From contig CP142451.1 of assembly GCA_038049695.1 (NCBI GenBank), positions 32,100,001 to 32,164,000 on the forward strand: a DNA stretch of 64,000 bases, read 5' to 3'. Position 1 is the first letter of the stretch, and every line of letters starts with the position of its first letter. The translations under genes and the position numbers were made by a program. Below, piece after piece: positions 33,626 through 45,284 of this stretch. The notes under the pieces are model-generated. The model saw only the letters and a program-made list of their open reading frames with translations. It did not search any database and was not told the DNA's origin. The DNA is from Cinnamomum chago (taxonomy: Eukaryota > Streptophyta > Magnoliopsida > Laurales > Lauraceae).

Positions 33626-34981
33626 TGATGAGAGCCTAAAAGATACATTTTAGGCCCCTTAATGAGGACTTGGTTATACCGTCGATAGAGATTAATTAGC
33701 TTAATTATGTTATTTTATTGATTGTAGGTATTACAAAGGCAAGGAGAGAAATTCAAAGCTAAAATGGAAGAAATCTCACAAAGCATGACAAAGAAGGAGT
33801 TGCAAGTAAGAAAGCTGCCAAATATGGGAAGAGACTCAAATAAGAAAGCAAAGCAAGAGTCCAAACATGCCTTGGACATTCAACATGGGTCCCAATCACC
33901 CCATAGCATGCCAACATGGAAGGTCTTCTAATTACACTAGTATTCTCAGAATTTTCAGAGGCAGCAACTTGAAATGGTCATAACTTTCAACTCGAGTGTC
34001 GGATTCATGAAATCTACGTACCGTTGGAAAGCTCTTTTCGAGTAGATATCCGTGGAGTCCAAGATTGTATAAATCGGAGCTATATCGAAGGAGATATGAC
34101 CTCGTGAAGTTCGCTGTGATGACCAGTGGGCCCGGACCCGACGGGAATCCGACTCCTACACGAATTGAAGACCTTTTTCACCCCAAAACTTATAAATAAG
34201 AGCCCAAACTCGTTTTTGGGGATATTCACATCTGGGGAGAAGGTCTGAAGAAGGTTTTGGAGCTTTTGGGAGCATAGCCATGGCGATTTCATCAGAGATT
34301 CTTCGTCAATCGTCTTCCATGCGTAACTAACTCCTTATCTTAGGGTTGTGATGAAGCCCTAGTTTTGTGTTTATGGTGATGTATAGGTTCTAGGGATTTA
34401 CTTTCAATGCTTTGATTATATGACATTGATTTAATCCATTGATTGGATTCGTTTATTAATGCAATATCTCTTTTGGTGTTTTATTCTTGTAGTTTAGAAT
34501 ACCAAGTCATATAACATGACGCTTGAATGAATGTGTTTGTTAGATCTAGGATAATCTATGCCATAGAGATAGGTTATGCCCTGATTTGCATCCACTACCC
34601 TTATTTGGTGACTCTGTGAAGGTTTGTAACCAGAACGAGTCTGGAAAGCATTGACAGTGAAACCCTAGACCTATATTCGCCATTGCACAGGCTATGGTGG
34701 ATTCATACCCTAAGACTTTTCTCTAATTGGATCAACCCCTGTCTTTTAATTTGTTAATTTAGGAAATACAATCAATCAGCCCAACACTTCGCTTTCTAAT
34801 AGGATTAGTTTAATAATCAGCACTTTGTCTTCTACTAGAATTAGTTTAGGAATTTAGGAAATAACACAACTTAGCCTTTTTGTCCCAGTGGATACGATAC
34901 TCGGTTAGCATCTTTGCTTTTTCAAGCAGAGATAATAGCGGAGAATAAATTATATTTGAAACCCTATTATAGGATTGACCA
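33626..34981 (+). mobile_element. Solo LTR, Athila-like, 1356 bp, 5-bp TSD GTGAG
   Basis: It starts TGATGAGAGCC and ends ATTGACCA. GTGAG flanks both sides (33621-33625 and 34982-34986). The related copy at 39480-39520 reads straight through (GGAACAGGAGCATTCAATG), giving the empty site. Inside are a TATA box (TATAAATA, 34191-34198) and, near the end, GTGGATACGATACTC, a phrase typical of Athila/Tat-type LTR ends. No internal domain is present. It arose by recombination between two LTRs. Strand is inferred from the TATA box and LTR end. Confidence 0.88.
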
Positions 34982-34986
34982 GTGAG

Positions 34987-35195
34987 CATTCAACGAATGT
35001 GATCACTTGTAAGAAGATCAAGTCACTGTGATTTCTAGCGTACTTTCATATTTAATAATGAGGATATGATTACCTCTAACAAATGGTGGCCTTTTCTTTC
35101 CGTAAGACTGCTTTATTAAGGACAACATATTTGATGCTCAATTCCCTAGTAAGTTATGTAAAATGGCAGAGGTTTTAGAGAAATATGCAACGGGT
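34987..35195 (-). repeat. Copia relic copy A (second half)
   Basis: It resumes at CATTCAACGAATGTGATC and matches 39506-39715 through AATTCCCTAGTAAGTTATG and GCAGAGGTTTTAGA. Similarity stops near 35195. Confidence 0.8.
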
Positions 35196-35724
35196 TCCTT
35201 ATCCCACACAGCTTTCTTTAGGGTAGGATAACCTTATCAAGAGAGAGGTCACAACAGAAATTATCCTAATCAATCTACCATTATCCTAAGGATATAGATT
35301 ACAATTGGTTCCATGAGCCCCATGAGTTGGTCCAGGCCGAGGTCTCTCTGGACACAATCCCCCTTGGTTCCAGGCCAAGGCCCAAGGCCATTTAGCTGAC
35401 CCACACCCACATGTGCACACGCATGTGCACGCGTAGAAGAAGAAGCTGAAGAAGAAGAAGAAGCTCACTGTGGTCTGACACAAGGTTTTGAGATGAATGA
35501 GATTTGGTGAATAAATCAACTAACTAGTCTACTGAAGACATAGGATGAAGAATGATGGTGCTTTAACAAGTACTAGCATTAAAGACAGTATGATGCACAG
35601 GTCAATTCTCATGCAAAAGTATCGTCACCACCATCATCATCATCAAAGCATTGTCCCAACTATGAAATATAAATCGAATACAAAATAGGTAACAGTCACA
35701 GTTGATTCCAAGAAAATGATATGA

Positions 35725-36300
35725 TTAAGAGGAAAATAGAAAATTATTAGCTTCCATGTGGTTTGACAGAGACTTTGGAAGAGGAAGAACGAGAGCAATG
35801 TGAGCTGACAGACTACTTAACACCCCTAACCAAGGTTCTGCGCCCTGCGAAGGAAAGGAGCCTTGATTTCCAACCTGAGAGCTTGAGGAGAAATCTGTCC
35901 GGCAGAGGGGTGAAGTGGTGCCTTCTGGGGGTGCCAATGATGAGGGGAGCTCCAAGATAACTGGAGTGGAGGGATTTCTCATGGATGTTAGTGATGGCCA
36001 TGATCTGTCTTTTAGTTCTCGCACTGCATTTGCCAATGAATAGTTTACTCTTTTCCAAATTGATGAATTGACCTGAGTTGGTTTGGTAGATTGTTAGAAC
36101 CTCCTTCAAGGCAGTCAAACTGCGTTTCTGGCCTTTTGAGAAGCAGCAAAATATCATCCGCATGGAGAAAATGGCGGGGGGTATTGGGAGCTTTTGATAG
36201 GGGGGAGATAGTTCTGTTGGAGGCCAGGTTTTGGATGTTAAGTCTAATCTAGATCTCAAAATGGAAAAATATAATGTGTACATATCTGAATGAATAAATG
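35725..36300 (-). pseudogene. LINE (L1-type) reverse transcriptase fragment
   Basis: The minus strand shows the plant L1 RT pattern: a frame with HADDILLLLKR around 36160 (the ADD catalytic pair), then in the next frame SLTALKEVLTIYQTNSGQ, NLEKSKLFIGKC, SSYLGAPLIIGTPRRHHF and LKLSGWKSRLLSFAGRRTL. It ends in the PLPKSL segment near 35760. At least two frameshifts and truncation at both sides make it a dead fragment. No endonuclease domain or poly-A tail is present. Confidence 0.88.
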
Positions 36301-37300
36301 TTGTTAAAAAGTTTTAAATTGAACCTCACTGCGGACCTATGATCCCGAAAGTTCTCGGTTTATTCGGAAAGTAGCGCAATAAATTCGGATACCTTGGCGG
36401 TAAACTCGGTATTCCGAATTGGGGCGTTACAGGCACTCCACTGTAATGAAAGTTTCATAACTTGTCATTTGAGTTGTACCATATATTCTTAATTTTAAAT
36501 GCCACTATCATAAACCACATTGTTACCATTATCTACAGTCAATAAAAGAAAATAGCCTAGTTTGACTTACAAACCCCATTGGATTTGGGGAAGAGATGAG
36601 GAACATAATGGGGAAAATAGGGTCTTTCGCATTAAAAAGGGACCTAACGGAAGGTTGACACCTCAATTAAATAAAAAAAAAAAAAAAAAAAGAGGTCCCA
36701 AGGGACCACTTCCATGCAAAGGAAACTGAGAGAGCCTTTTTGGTGTAGTCCGCATCTAATGTGATTTTTCTAGTAAAATCCTCAAAATTAAACATTGGCT
36801 TATTGCATTTTAGTAAATTAAGATCCCAAGTAGTTCAACACTCAATTTAATTCAACTGAATCTCACTATATAAAAATCCCTAAATTCTATTAAAGCGAGA
36901 TCAGGTCTAGTGTAGAAACCAAAATCCTATAAAACCTACAAAAAAAAAAAAAAGCGGGATCTTGAATGATTCAAAAGGAAAAAAAAAAAAAAAAAAACCA
37001 AAGAAACAAAGCAAAAATGTAAGAACTCATTTTTTTTTTTTTACATTAAATGAGATTGAATTGTAGACTATTTAAATCTATCAGCCCGGGGATTCTTCCT
37101 TCTCTACCTGCTCCATCTATGCTTGCCTTTTGTCCTCCTAGGCTTCCACCCAAGTATGGTCCACCTTCAGCCTTCATCCAAGTACGTTTTAGTAGTCGAT
37201 CACTGGCACTATGGGTCAGAAGGGATGCCCATGACCACATGGGCTACCCCATGTTCTAGAAAAAATAAAAAAAAATTAAAATCATAATTTGATGTATTTA
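36301..37300. other. Intergenic sequence with A-runs
   Basis: Several long A or T runs occur (36670-36692, 36940-36953, 36980-36998, 37030-37043). ORFs on both strands at 37046-37259 overlap each other and have no recognisable family, so I do not call a gene. Confidence 0.45.
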
Positions 37301-37307
37301 ATAGCAA

Positions 37308-38093
37308 AAAAACCATTTCAAAGGGGCAACCTGCCACTACACTACAAAGCCTCTTTTTGTTAAAAGGTATCAACAAAAGGTTAAAATTAGTTAATGATGA
37401 AGGGACCCTAGCTCCACTTTGGAATATTGATCGGGAGTTGGACTTTATCTGCGAGGTATTTATAAAAGAAACTATATTTTTAGAATATGACCCCTACAAA
37501 TATTGTTGTTATTATTTTCATAGTTATGCACTATACTTTAAGCATTTGTGATCAAACTTTTGAAATAACTATTTTATATGATTTCTTATATAGTCATTAA
37601 TTTTCTATGATAACCATTTTACGATAAAACTAAATCCAAATGAATATATAATATATTGAATTGATCAATAAAAATAATAAGTTTCATAATTCATAAGAAA
37701 GTGACAATATTATTGAAAAAAGACAAACTCACGTAAGTGACAATATTATTGAAAAAAGACAAACTCACGACAACAGCGTGGAACTAAAGAGGAGGCGGGA
37801 AACTTTCCATGTAACTGATGTACTACCATGCACACTTGCCGAAGGAGAAAAGGTTTAGTTTTTTTTTTTTTTTTGTGACTTTAACTTTTATAAATCATTA
37901 GTATTCAATTTTCATGCGCTTGTGTTTTTTTTTTAATTATTTGGTATTAGATATTGAATTCTTATGGACTTTTTTTTTTTTTTCCTCTCTCTCAAACTAT
38001 AACCTTTTGCATTTAATTTTAAAGAAATTGATCATTAAGGTTTTTTTTATAAATTTTAATACTATAATTATTAGCACGGGCATGTTTTTCTAG
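37308..38093 (+). repeat. Non-coding element, short inverted copy (about 0.79 kb)
   Basis: It is the reverse-complement partner of 45285-47680. Matching phrases include CAACAAAAGGTTAAAATTAG, TTTGGAATATTGA, TATTATTGAAAAAAGA, GTGGAACTAAAGAGGAGG and ACTTTCCATGTAACTGAT. At about 37897 it lacks the 1.7-kb interior of the other copy. A 35-bp unit (AAGTGACAATATTATTGAAA...) is tandemly duplicated at 37725-37795 only here. No ORF is supported. Confidence 0.8.
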
Positions 38094-38246
38094 TTGAAAA
38101 TGAAAGAAATCAAATTCTAATGGATCGAAAAATAAAATCCAACAAAAACCTATTGAAAAGAGAGCTTTATATATCTCATAAAAAATATTCAAAAAAACAA
38201 AAAAATATGTATTGAAGTAGATTGAAAAAGGAAAGAATATAAAAGA

Positions 38247-38582
38247 ATGAGATCTTAATCCCCCAGACATCTTCATGTATTATAAAAAAGCCAGTCTTGT
38301 GTGTTATGCTACACTCAGAAATGAATAGTCAGACCCGAAGCCACCAATTAACGTTTATAAATGGAAATACCAAGATCTTGCGAGAAGACTTATTTCCCCT
38401 TTAGCTTTGGGCGCATGAGATCTTAATCCCCCAGACATCTTCATGTATTATAAAAAAGCCAGTCTTGTGTGTTATGCTACACTCAGAAATGAATAGTCAG
38501 ACCCGAAGCCACCAATTAACGTTTATAAATGGAAATACCAAGATCTTGCGAGAAGACTTATTTCCCCTTTAGCTTTGGGCGC
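38247..38582. repeat. Perfect 168-bp tandem duplication
   Basis: The block from ATGAGATCTTAATCCCCC to AGCTTTGGGCGC is present twice head to tail (38247-38414 and 38415-38582). I find no difference between the copies, which indicates a very recent event or an assembly artefact. It has no coding potential. Confidence 0.9.
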
Positions 38583-39116
38583 ATGGTCTTGACTCTTGAA
38601 TAGGAACATCGACAACTTCTCAGCAAAAAATGGGATGAGATTCACACAAATGAACCATTACAAAATTATCTTATTTCAATCCTCATACGGAAATATGTTG
38701 AAAATCAAGTGGGGGTTAATGGGTTGTTGATAAAGTGGAGACATGAAATGAGATTTGTGGGAATTAACTGTTACAAAATTAGGAGGAGATTCATAGGAAT
38801 GAATAATTATAAAGTTGGGATGAGATTGATGGTAATGAACAGTTAACAAACTTATGATGAGATTGATGGTATTGGACAGTAACAAAATTATCAACAAATT
38901 AAATTTGCTGATGTAGCTTCCATGGATGATGTGGCTTAAGCAGAAGCCAAAATTCAGACTTTTTTTCTCAATTGGTATCCAGCTTTAAGGTATAAGAATG
39001 TCAGCGAACAAAATGAAAATCACTCGCAACATTTTTGGTGCTTTCATGAAAGACATCATTGTGTCAATGTATCTAGCACTAGTTCTGTCACAATAAAGGC
39101 GTTGTGATAATTACGA
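38583..39116. other. Intergenic sequence
   Basis: It contains loosely repeated phrases (GATGAGATTGATGGTAATG and variants around 38760-38880) and no supported gene. Confidence 0.45.
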
Positions 39117-39715
39117 ATTTATTGCCTTCTCCCCTCTTACAGAGGCTTTGATGACTGTGGTCTCTCAGTTTGAGAGCTTTGACTGAAATTAGGAAGACAG
39201 GCATCGAAATAGATAACAAGTATAACTAAATCATCTTCGATGCATATTTGGAAATGATTTTCCCCCCCTTGAGAGAGAACTGTGTAGCTTGATGGAATCT
39301 GGCATTCAGTGACGTAAAAATCTGTCTGCTATGAGGGTTATAACATGATTTCCTTTCTAAGACGAGCGATATCCAACAAATACACATTCTGTACTCTGGG
39401 ATCTAGCCTTTTGTACAAAACATAGACAACCAAATTAAGATCCAAGGAGTGATTTAAAAGAGTATTTCTAAGGTCTTATGGGGCCTTACGCCATCTGGAA
39501 CAGGAGCATTCAATGAATGTGATTACTTGTAAAAAGAGCAAATGACACTGATTTCTAGTGCATTTTCATCTCTAATGCTGAGGATATGATTACTTCTAAC
39601 AAAAGGTGGCCTTTTGTTTTTGTAAGACTGATCTATTAAGGTTAATAAAGACAACATATTTGATGCTCAATTCCCTAGTAAGTTATGCAAAATGTCAGAG
39701 GTTTTAGAAAAAATA
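39117..39715 (-). pseudogene. Copia integrase-tail relic, copy B
   Basis: It is a second copy of the sequence at 33200-33620 plus 34987-35195, uninterrupted here. The minus strand reads VLYKRLDPRVQNVYLLDIAR then LYPSYDRF, recognisable as the integrase C-terminal segment (LDPRxxxCVFVGYS...CYxPxxRxF) of copia elements. Stops and substitutions are numerous. Confidence 0.7.
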
Positions 39716-41126
39716 CAATGTCACCAATTAGTTCAAGGTATTCTAGCACGTATGAGTTGTATGCTAAATCAATAAAAATATGACTATCTAGCACATGTAA
39801 TCCATAGGATAGATATGAAACAATAAAGCATGAAAGAGATGGAGGCACACAACTATTCATGCAGGTTCGGTCCTTGACTTACATCCTCTCTCAAGAGCAC
39901 CACACCTAGATGGTCTCTTGGTCCCACTATATGAGGTTTCCACAAAGGTTCACCTCCAACTAAGTACACCTACAAATTTCTTGATACGGTAGTTTGATCA
40001 CTAAGGTCTAATCCACGAACTTATTTATTATAGTGGCCTCACAAAGGTCTAATCCACTTAAAAATGTATATGAATTTGAAAATAAAAGAAGAACGCTTGC
40101 CTCTAGACAAAGAAGGCGCCTTGAGTGTGCTCCTTGATTAACGAAACCAAGACTCCAAGCTTTAGACTCCTTGCTTTCCTCCCTTGGTGTTGATGATGCT
40201 CCAATAAGTGCTTAACCAAGAGGAAACGGGGGTTCTAAGTCTAGGGTGAGTGAGTGAATGCTCTATCCTCTAAGATGGATGAACAAGAACTCCCTTAAAT
40301 GACCAATCTCAACAAGTCAAGATTTATCTGGGAGTAGCCCTGCTAGAATTGCTCATCACTTGACTAGCACAGAGATAAGCTACAACGAGTTAATGCAGAA
40401 CTCTTTACCAAGAGTTCGATCCCAATCCAAAACCTCCTAGGGTCTGATTTGAGTTAGATTCATCACCAGATCGAGCAAGCCCATTCATCTAAAAAAGAAC
40501 AGATTTTATTATAAAAAAAAAAAAAAGTATCATGAAAGTTCTTGAGAATGGCTGATTGAATGTAGTCGGGCGACCTATCCAATAGGAAAAAAATGTTGAA
40601 ATAGTTCAAACATAAGCATAGGGGGTAAGTCAGAGCTTAAAGAAAGTGAAGATGTTACAGTTAGGCATCACTTGGTTTGCCACTAAGTATGCAGCTCTTG
40701 TGAGCTTGTTGGGGAAAAAAAGTTAAATTTGGAAGCGGACAGAGGAAACAACCATTTGATCAGACGAAGAGGTGAGATTAGTCTTTAATTCCAATGACAG
40801 ACTTGGAGAATAACATTCTGATCTTGAGTAGATGGTTGCTACCTAATGCAAACTACTGTAGAGCTAACCCGACTTGCAACAATCATCAAATAAAGCAAGA
40901 TCATAATGATTTAAATAAGCTCAAACAGAGATTCAGTTTTTTTGGGTAGGTTATTTCTTTCTAGTTTTTCACTAGGTCTTCCACTAATACCATTATCCTA
41001 AAAATGGAAAATAGTATGAGTATTGAGTACAACATAAACATTCAGTAAAAATTGAAGTTCTCTACCTAAAGCACATATCTAATTCTGTATGTAAATCAAA
41101 ATCTCCATTTGGCATAATTACAACAG
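39716..41126. other. Intergenic sequence upstream of the window's intact gene's 3' end
   Basis: No ORF or RNA gene is supported. Text around 39862-40060 (CAGGTTCGGTCC, GGTTTCCACAAAGGTTC) resembles retroelement UTR but is unassigned. An A-run lies at 40513-40526. Confidence 0.45.
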
Positions 41127-42254
41127 TCATTTAACAGAAGGATGAGCCCTAACCTCCTCAGCGGGCTTCATGATCCCCATTTCAGTGGGGACTATAGTGG
41201 TAGTTTTGATGGAAATATCAGGCTGCTCAGTAGGATCTTCCTTTCTTGTTCCATTGACATCCAAAGTACGCTCCACAGTTGCAAACTCCTGCTCTGAGCT
41301 TAATTGAGTCGCATCGGGATCTGCCTTTTGCACTATTTGGGCCGAGGGCTGAGCAAAAGCGCACTCTCCATCAGCATCTGATAGTGGGTTCTTGTACCCA
41401 GAAACCTCTTCAATTTCAGGTGTACAAATCTCAAGGACCACATTTTCCTCTTCATTTGCATCAATAATCCCCACCATTAGTGGCTTATCGCCTTCTCTTC
41501 CTACTTCTAGTCCCCTCTCTACAACTTCTCCACCATCATCTGCCTTTTCCTCCTTATTTTTAACATGTTCACTCCTTCCTTCAACCCCACAATCCTTTCC
41601 TATACAGCTACTAACACTTTCTTCTTTTTCCTTATCAGTCAAAGTTATTTCCCTCACATCTCCTCCTCTGCCTGCAACATCCTCTTTATCCTCTTCTATT
41701 TCCATAACATCACCTCCCTTTTCCTTATCATCCTCATTAAATTCCCTTGCTTTTTCTTCTTGTTGTTCTTCTACCAAATGCCCATCTCCCTCTGTTTTCT
41801 CAACCTCCTCTTCCTTTTCCTTGTCTTTCCTGATTTCTCTCTTGATTTCCTCTTCCTTATCCTTTTCTAATTCCATAACATCATCTCCATTTTCCTTGTC
41901 ATTGCCTGATACTGGTTTGTCATCACCAGTAACTTCTCCTATCTCTTCTTGCATTGGGGTTTCATCATATTTGAAATCTTCCCGGACGGGAAGGAGAGAC
42001 CTTATGAGCTTGCCCGTGCAGGCATATCCTGCGAGGGCGAGGCCGAAGGGGACGGAGAGAACAAAGCCAAGGGCGGAGAAGAGGACGAGAGGGGGAAGAA
42101 CGATCGGAGCCGAGGAGACGGCTACTCCTACAATGGCAATCTTCTTCCCTAATGTCCATCCTCTGTGGCAGATCAGGGTGAGTCTGCTACCGCATGCCTC
42201 TGTTTTGTTGCTGGGGAGATTTTGAATCTCCCATTCCACGGTCTGGTCTGCCAT
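41127..42254 (-). CDS. Hairpin membrane protein with acidic/charged tail, possible seed lipid-droplet protein
   Basis: This is a single uninterrupted 375-aa ORF. Residues 1-30 are polar (MADQTVEWEIQNLPSNKTEA). Residues 31-38 are basic (RGWTLGKK). Residues 39-80 form one long hydrophobic stretch with a central proline pair (SSAPIVLPPLVLFSALGF), suited to a membrane hairpin. From about 95 to 270 it is extremely rich in Glu, Lys and Asp (repeated DKEKEE and EEDKED), so likely disordered; the C-terminus is mildly acidic. I do not recognise a catalytic domain. The architecture resembles the small plant family that includes Arabidopsis seed lipid droplet proteins (SLDP); this is an inference from layout and promoter motifs. 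The 5' flank is CT-rich with ABRE-like motifs. It is the only undisrupted non-TE ORF of this size here. Its long opposite-strand ORF is a codon-bias shadow. Confidence 0.75.
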   Translation of the reverse strand: MADQTVEWEIQNLPSNKTEACGSRLTLICHRGWTLGKKIAIVGVAVSSAPIVLPPLVLFSALGFVLSVPFGLALAGYACTGKLIRSLLPVREDFKYDETPMQEEIGEVTGDDKPVSGNDKENGDDVMELEKDKEEEIKREIRKDKEKEEEVEKTEGDGHLVEEQQEEKAREFNEDDKEKGGDVMEIEEDKEDVAGRGGDVREITLTDKEKEESVSSCIGKDCGVEGRSEHVKNKEEKADDGGEVVERGLEVGREGDKPLMVGIIDANEEENVVLEICTPEIEEVSGYKNPLSDADGECAFAQPSAQIVQKADPDATQLSSEQEFATVERTLDVNGTRKEDPTEQPDISIKTTTIVPTEMGIMKPAEEVRAHPSVK

Positions 42255-42263
42255 CCACGCGCG

Positions 42264-42556
42264 TGCATGAAGCTGCAGCTCTTCCTTCTTGTTATTCTTC
42301 TTCTACTACAACTGCTATTACTGCTTCTGTAGTTCTGTTGGTGCTGGAGGTGTGGCTAGCTAAATGAGAGGATAAGGAAGGAAAGGAATGGGTGTGGAAT
42401 GGGAGGAAGGTATGGGGCTTTTGAGATTTTTTTTTTTGTTGGTGGAGAATAGAGACGTGGCAGTGCAAAGGGTTGGACGAAGGAGATGAGTTCGAAAAGG
42501 GCGTTAACAAGTGCATTGAGGGAACACGAAGCACGTAGTATGAATTTCAACGTGTC
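42264..42556 (-). promoter_or_regulatory. ABRE-like and RY-like motifs in the 5' flank of the hairpin-protein gene
   Basis: On the plus strand ACGTGGC lies at 42455-42461 and ACGTGTC at 42550-42556; both match the abscisic-acid response core. The RY-type hexamer TGCATG lies at 42264-42269, just before the ATG. A further ACGT core (GCACGTAG) lies at 42531-42538. ABRE plus RY is a common combination on seed-maturation genes. Binding is inferred. Confidence 0.5.
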
Positions 42557-42835
42557 CTGTGAAGGGGTCGCTAGTCGCTACGTTTCACCAAGGCAAGCGT
42601 CACGTAGTATATGATGGAGTATGTGTTTGTAAGACAGTGAGAGGCCGCAGCAACGGCAAAGTTCTGCTAGCATCTGAAGGAGATTTTTTATCCAATGGGC
42701 CCGGCCCTACTTTGGGCTACCTTTCGTAAATGCAACTCTTCACTCTACGTTTTTTGGACAATTACAATAGGAAAGGTATTGAAGCTCACAATAGCTCCAG
42801 AAGAGCCAAAAAAGTGTACTTGGATCTGTATCTTA

Positions 42836-43244
42836 GGTGTGTAGAATATCCTACAATAATAAATGGGAAGGCTAAAAAAAATTATTTTTTTGTTTTTTTA
42901 ACTTGACTTTGGGACCACCAAATCACCATCCAAACTGTTGGATAGCTGTATGAGTGTAAGAACTAACATCCCACCAAATTTGAATCATTGATCTGTCACG
43001 ATTATCGAGAAATTTGTAAAAAAAAATGTGGCTTATAATTTGTAAAATAACGTGACTTTTTTATAAATTTCTCGATAATCGTGATAGATCAATGATTCAA
43101 ATTTGGTGGGATGTTAGTTCTTACACTCATACAGCTATTTAATGATTTGGATGGTGGTTTGGTGGTCTCACAATTAAGGAAAAAAAAAAAAAAACCAGAC
43201 TGTTCAAGTCTTCCCGCTTTTGATTATGGGATATCCTACACCCC
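42836..43244. mobile_element. Foldback MITE, 409 bp, TA target
   Basis: Nearly the whole element is one inverted repeat. The left arm contains GGGACCACCAAATCACCATC, CTGTATGAGTGTAAGAACTA and GATTATCGAGAAATTTGTAA; the right arm carries their complements. The ends are GGTGTGTAGAATATCC and the complement of GGATATCCTACACCCC, flanked by TA on each side (42834-42835 and 43245-43246). The transcript would fold into a long hairpin. Family assignment beyond 'TA-target MITE' is not safe. Confidence 0.85.
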
Positions 43245-45284
43245 TAACTTGCGATATCCTACGAATCGAACAGCTCTGCGGTAAATATAAATTTTCCGGC
43301 TGTTCTGGGGCTATTGTCAGCTTTAAGACCTTTGTACAGTAATTGTCTTTATCTTGATGTGTTACTATGCCGGGTTTTATGCTCGTGAAGCTTTTATTGA
43401 ATTCTAAAAGTATATATATATATATAAAAAAAAAATAAAAAAAAATAATAATAATAGTACCCTTATATAGAAAAGGGAAGAAGTGTGCTGCTTGACAAAT
43501 TCTCTACACCACCATGGCCCACTTGCTTGGGGGCTCTACCTGGATGCAATTATTTCTGTTTTACCAAGACATCTGTTTGTGGGGGCACCAGCTGTCGACC
43601 TAGATGAGGTCTCTCCTCTTAATTTCACCGTTCCGTTCTTTTCTGCACCGCCCCATTTGGCACTTAACTAGTAAATCACAAAAGACCATTAAGTCAGCCT
43701 GTTTGTTTGTACGACATTTTACTTCACTCCTCCCTGGCCAAGATGATCTAAAAGAGTTTTTTTTTTTTTTTAATTCCATTTGACAATTTACTTGTAAAGT
43801 AAATTTAAAACAAATGGTCACCTTTTGAGAGACAAAAAAGAAGATGGGTCTTATCAAAAAATATAAAATTTTAAAATCCACCTTATTAATCTTTTTGTCA
43901 TTTTATGGGATGTGAAGAAACTTTTTTGAAAGAAAAGAAGAGGCGTTTTTGTCATTTAAGGAATAAGAAATTGACTTTTTTATCTTTTAAAAAAAAAGGT
44001 AATTTTTGAAATTTATACTTTTAGATAAGACCCCTCCTCTTCTCTTGTATCATAAAAGTGGTCATTTACTCTCTCTTTCTATAAGGTAAATGTAGGTTTT
44101 ATTGGAGAAAAAAAATCCCTAATGTACAACAATCAAAAGATCAAAATCTCACATCCCGAGCATCAAGAGCCAACTAACATGCAACTATTAAAGTAGCACA
44201 TGATCCAATTATACGAGCAACCCCTCTACTTCAGTAGCAGTAAACTGTATAGGGCCAATACTAACTCCATTTTCTTACTGAGCTAAATGGAGACCTTAGA
44301 GAATGAAGAATTGCTAAAGGATCGTCTAATAATATCCATCTTCCGGATTGTAAATCTAGAATTCACTTTACATATAACTTGCCCAACGGGACAATTCTCC
44401 CCACCGCCTTGCTCGCGAATGGGAAGAATGAAAGAAGAAAGGCGCGCCCCCCCCCCCCCCGATTTAAAGACAACTAACGAACAAAATCATCTCTTCTGAT
44501 TATTCTTCGGAACCCCCCCCCCCCCCCCCCCCCAAAGAGACACACACTCACTGAATCCATGAAAGGGAAGAAAGGCAAAGCAAGAGTAACGCTATACTAC
44601 ATAGTGCGGTAATGTGAAATTAATAAGTCTTTGCTTTGGAAATGTGCCTTTTGGGTCCCATAATCAAAATCCAAACCATTAGTCACATTTAACGACTCCA
44701 AAATGGCCACCTCACCAGATCTCAGCCGTTGATTCCTCTTATATCTCGAGATATGTGCCAAAATGTCCTGGCCATTTATACTATATGTATAACGGGAATA
44801 ACAACAGTTAGTTTTCCCAATTTTATGGTTTATGTAGGGTTCACAATCAAGATGTGAACCAATCATTAGTTCGGGAAGGTCAACACGGCAAGGTGTCTAA
44901 ATTTCAGCCATTGATCCTTACTATTCTTGAGATATTTATAAAAACGTTCATATTTTATTTATGTGGGCCTCCTTTGCACAACCAGAACCATTCAAAGTCT
45001 CTAGATGACCATAGACAACTTTGAAGTGAATGTTGTGGTCTTGATTTTTTATGGATTATGAGAAATTAAATTTTTTTTTATACCCAATGGATAATACATT
45101 CTACAGATTGTAGGAATTCTCCCTCCATCCAAACTTAGAACTCTCATTAGGAATCCAAGTTGAGGAAGTATTGGTTATTTGGAGATGGAGAGAATCCTCT
45201 TAACAAAATATGCTTCTATGTTTTCCAATGTGCTCTTGAGATAAATTTCCAGTGAACATATGAGCAAAGTCCTATCATGTAGGA
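43245..45284. other. Intergenic sequence with (TA)n and poly-C tracts
   Basis: A (TA)n/A-rich microsatellite occupies 43411-43456. Two C-runs stand out: 44447-44460 and 44513-44533. The stretch 44600-45130 has phrases such as GATCTCAGCCGTTGATTCC, common in plant intergenic repeats. No gene is supported. Confidence 0.5.

Noticed and set aside
37046-37259. Overlapping ORFs on both strands, Gly-rich on the minus strand
   Set aside because: No start context, splice support or recognised domain. Both strands are open by chance over about 200 bp.
41392-42225. 277-aa plus-strand ORF, Ser/Phe-rich
   Set aside because: It lies wholly opposite the 375-aa minus-strand gene. Its composition is the reverse complement of Glu/Lys-rich codons, so it is a shadow ORF.
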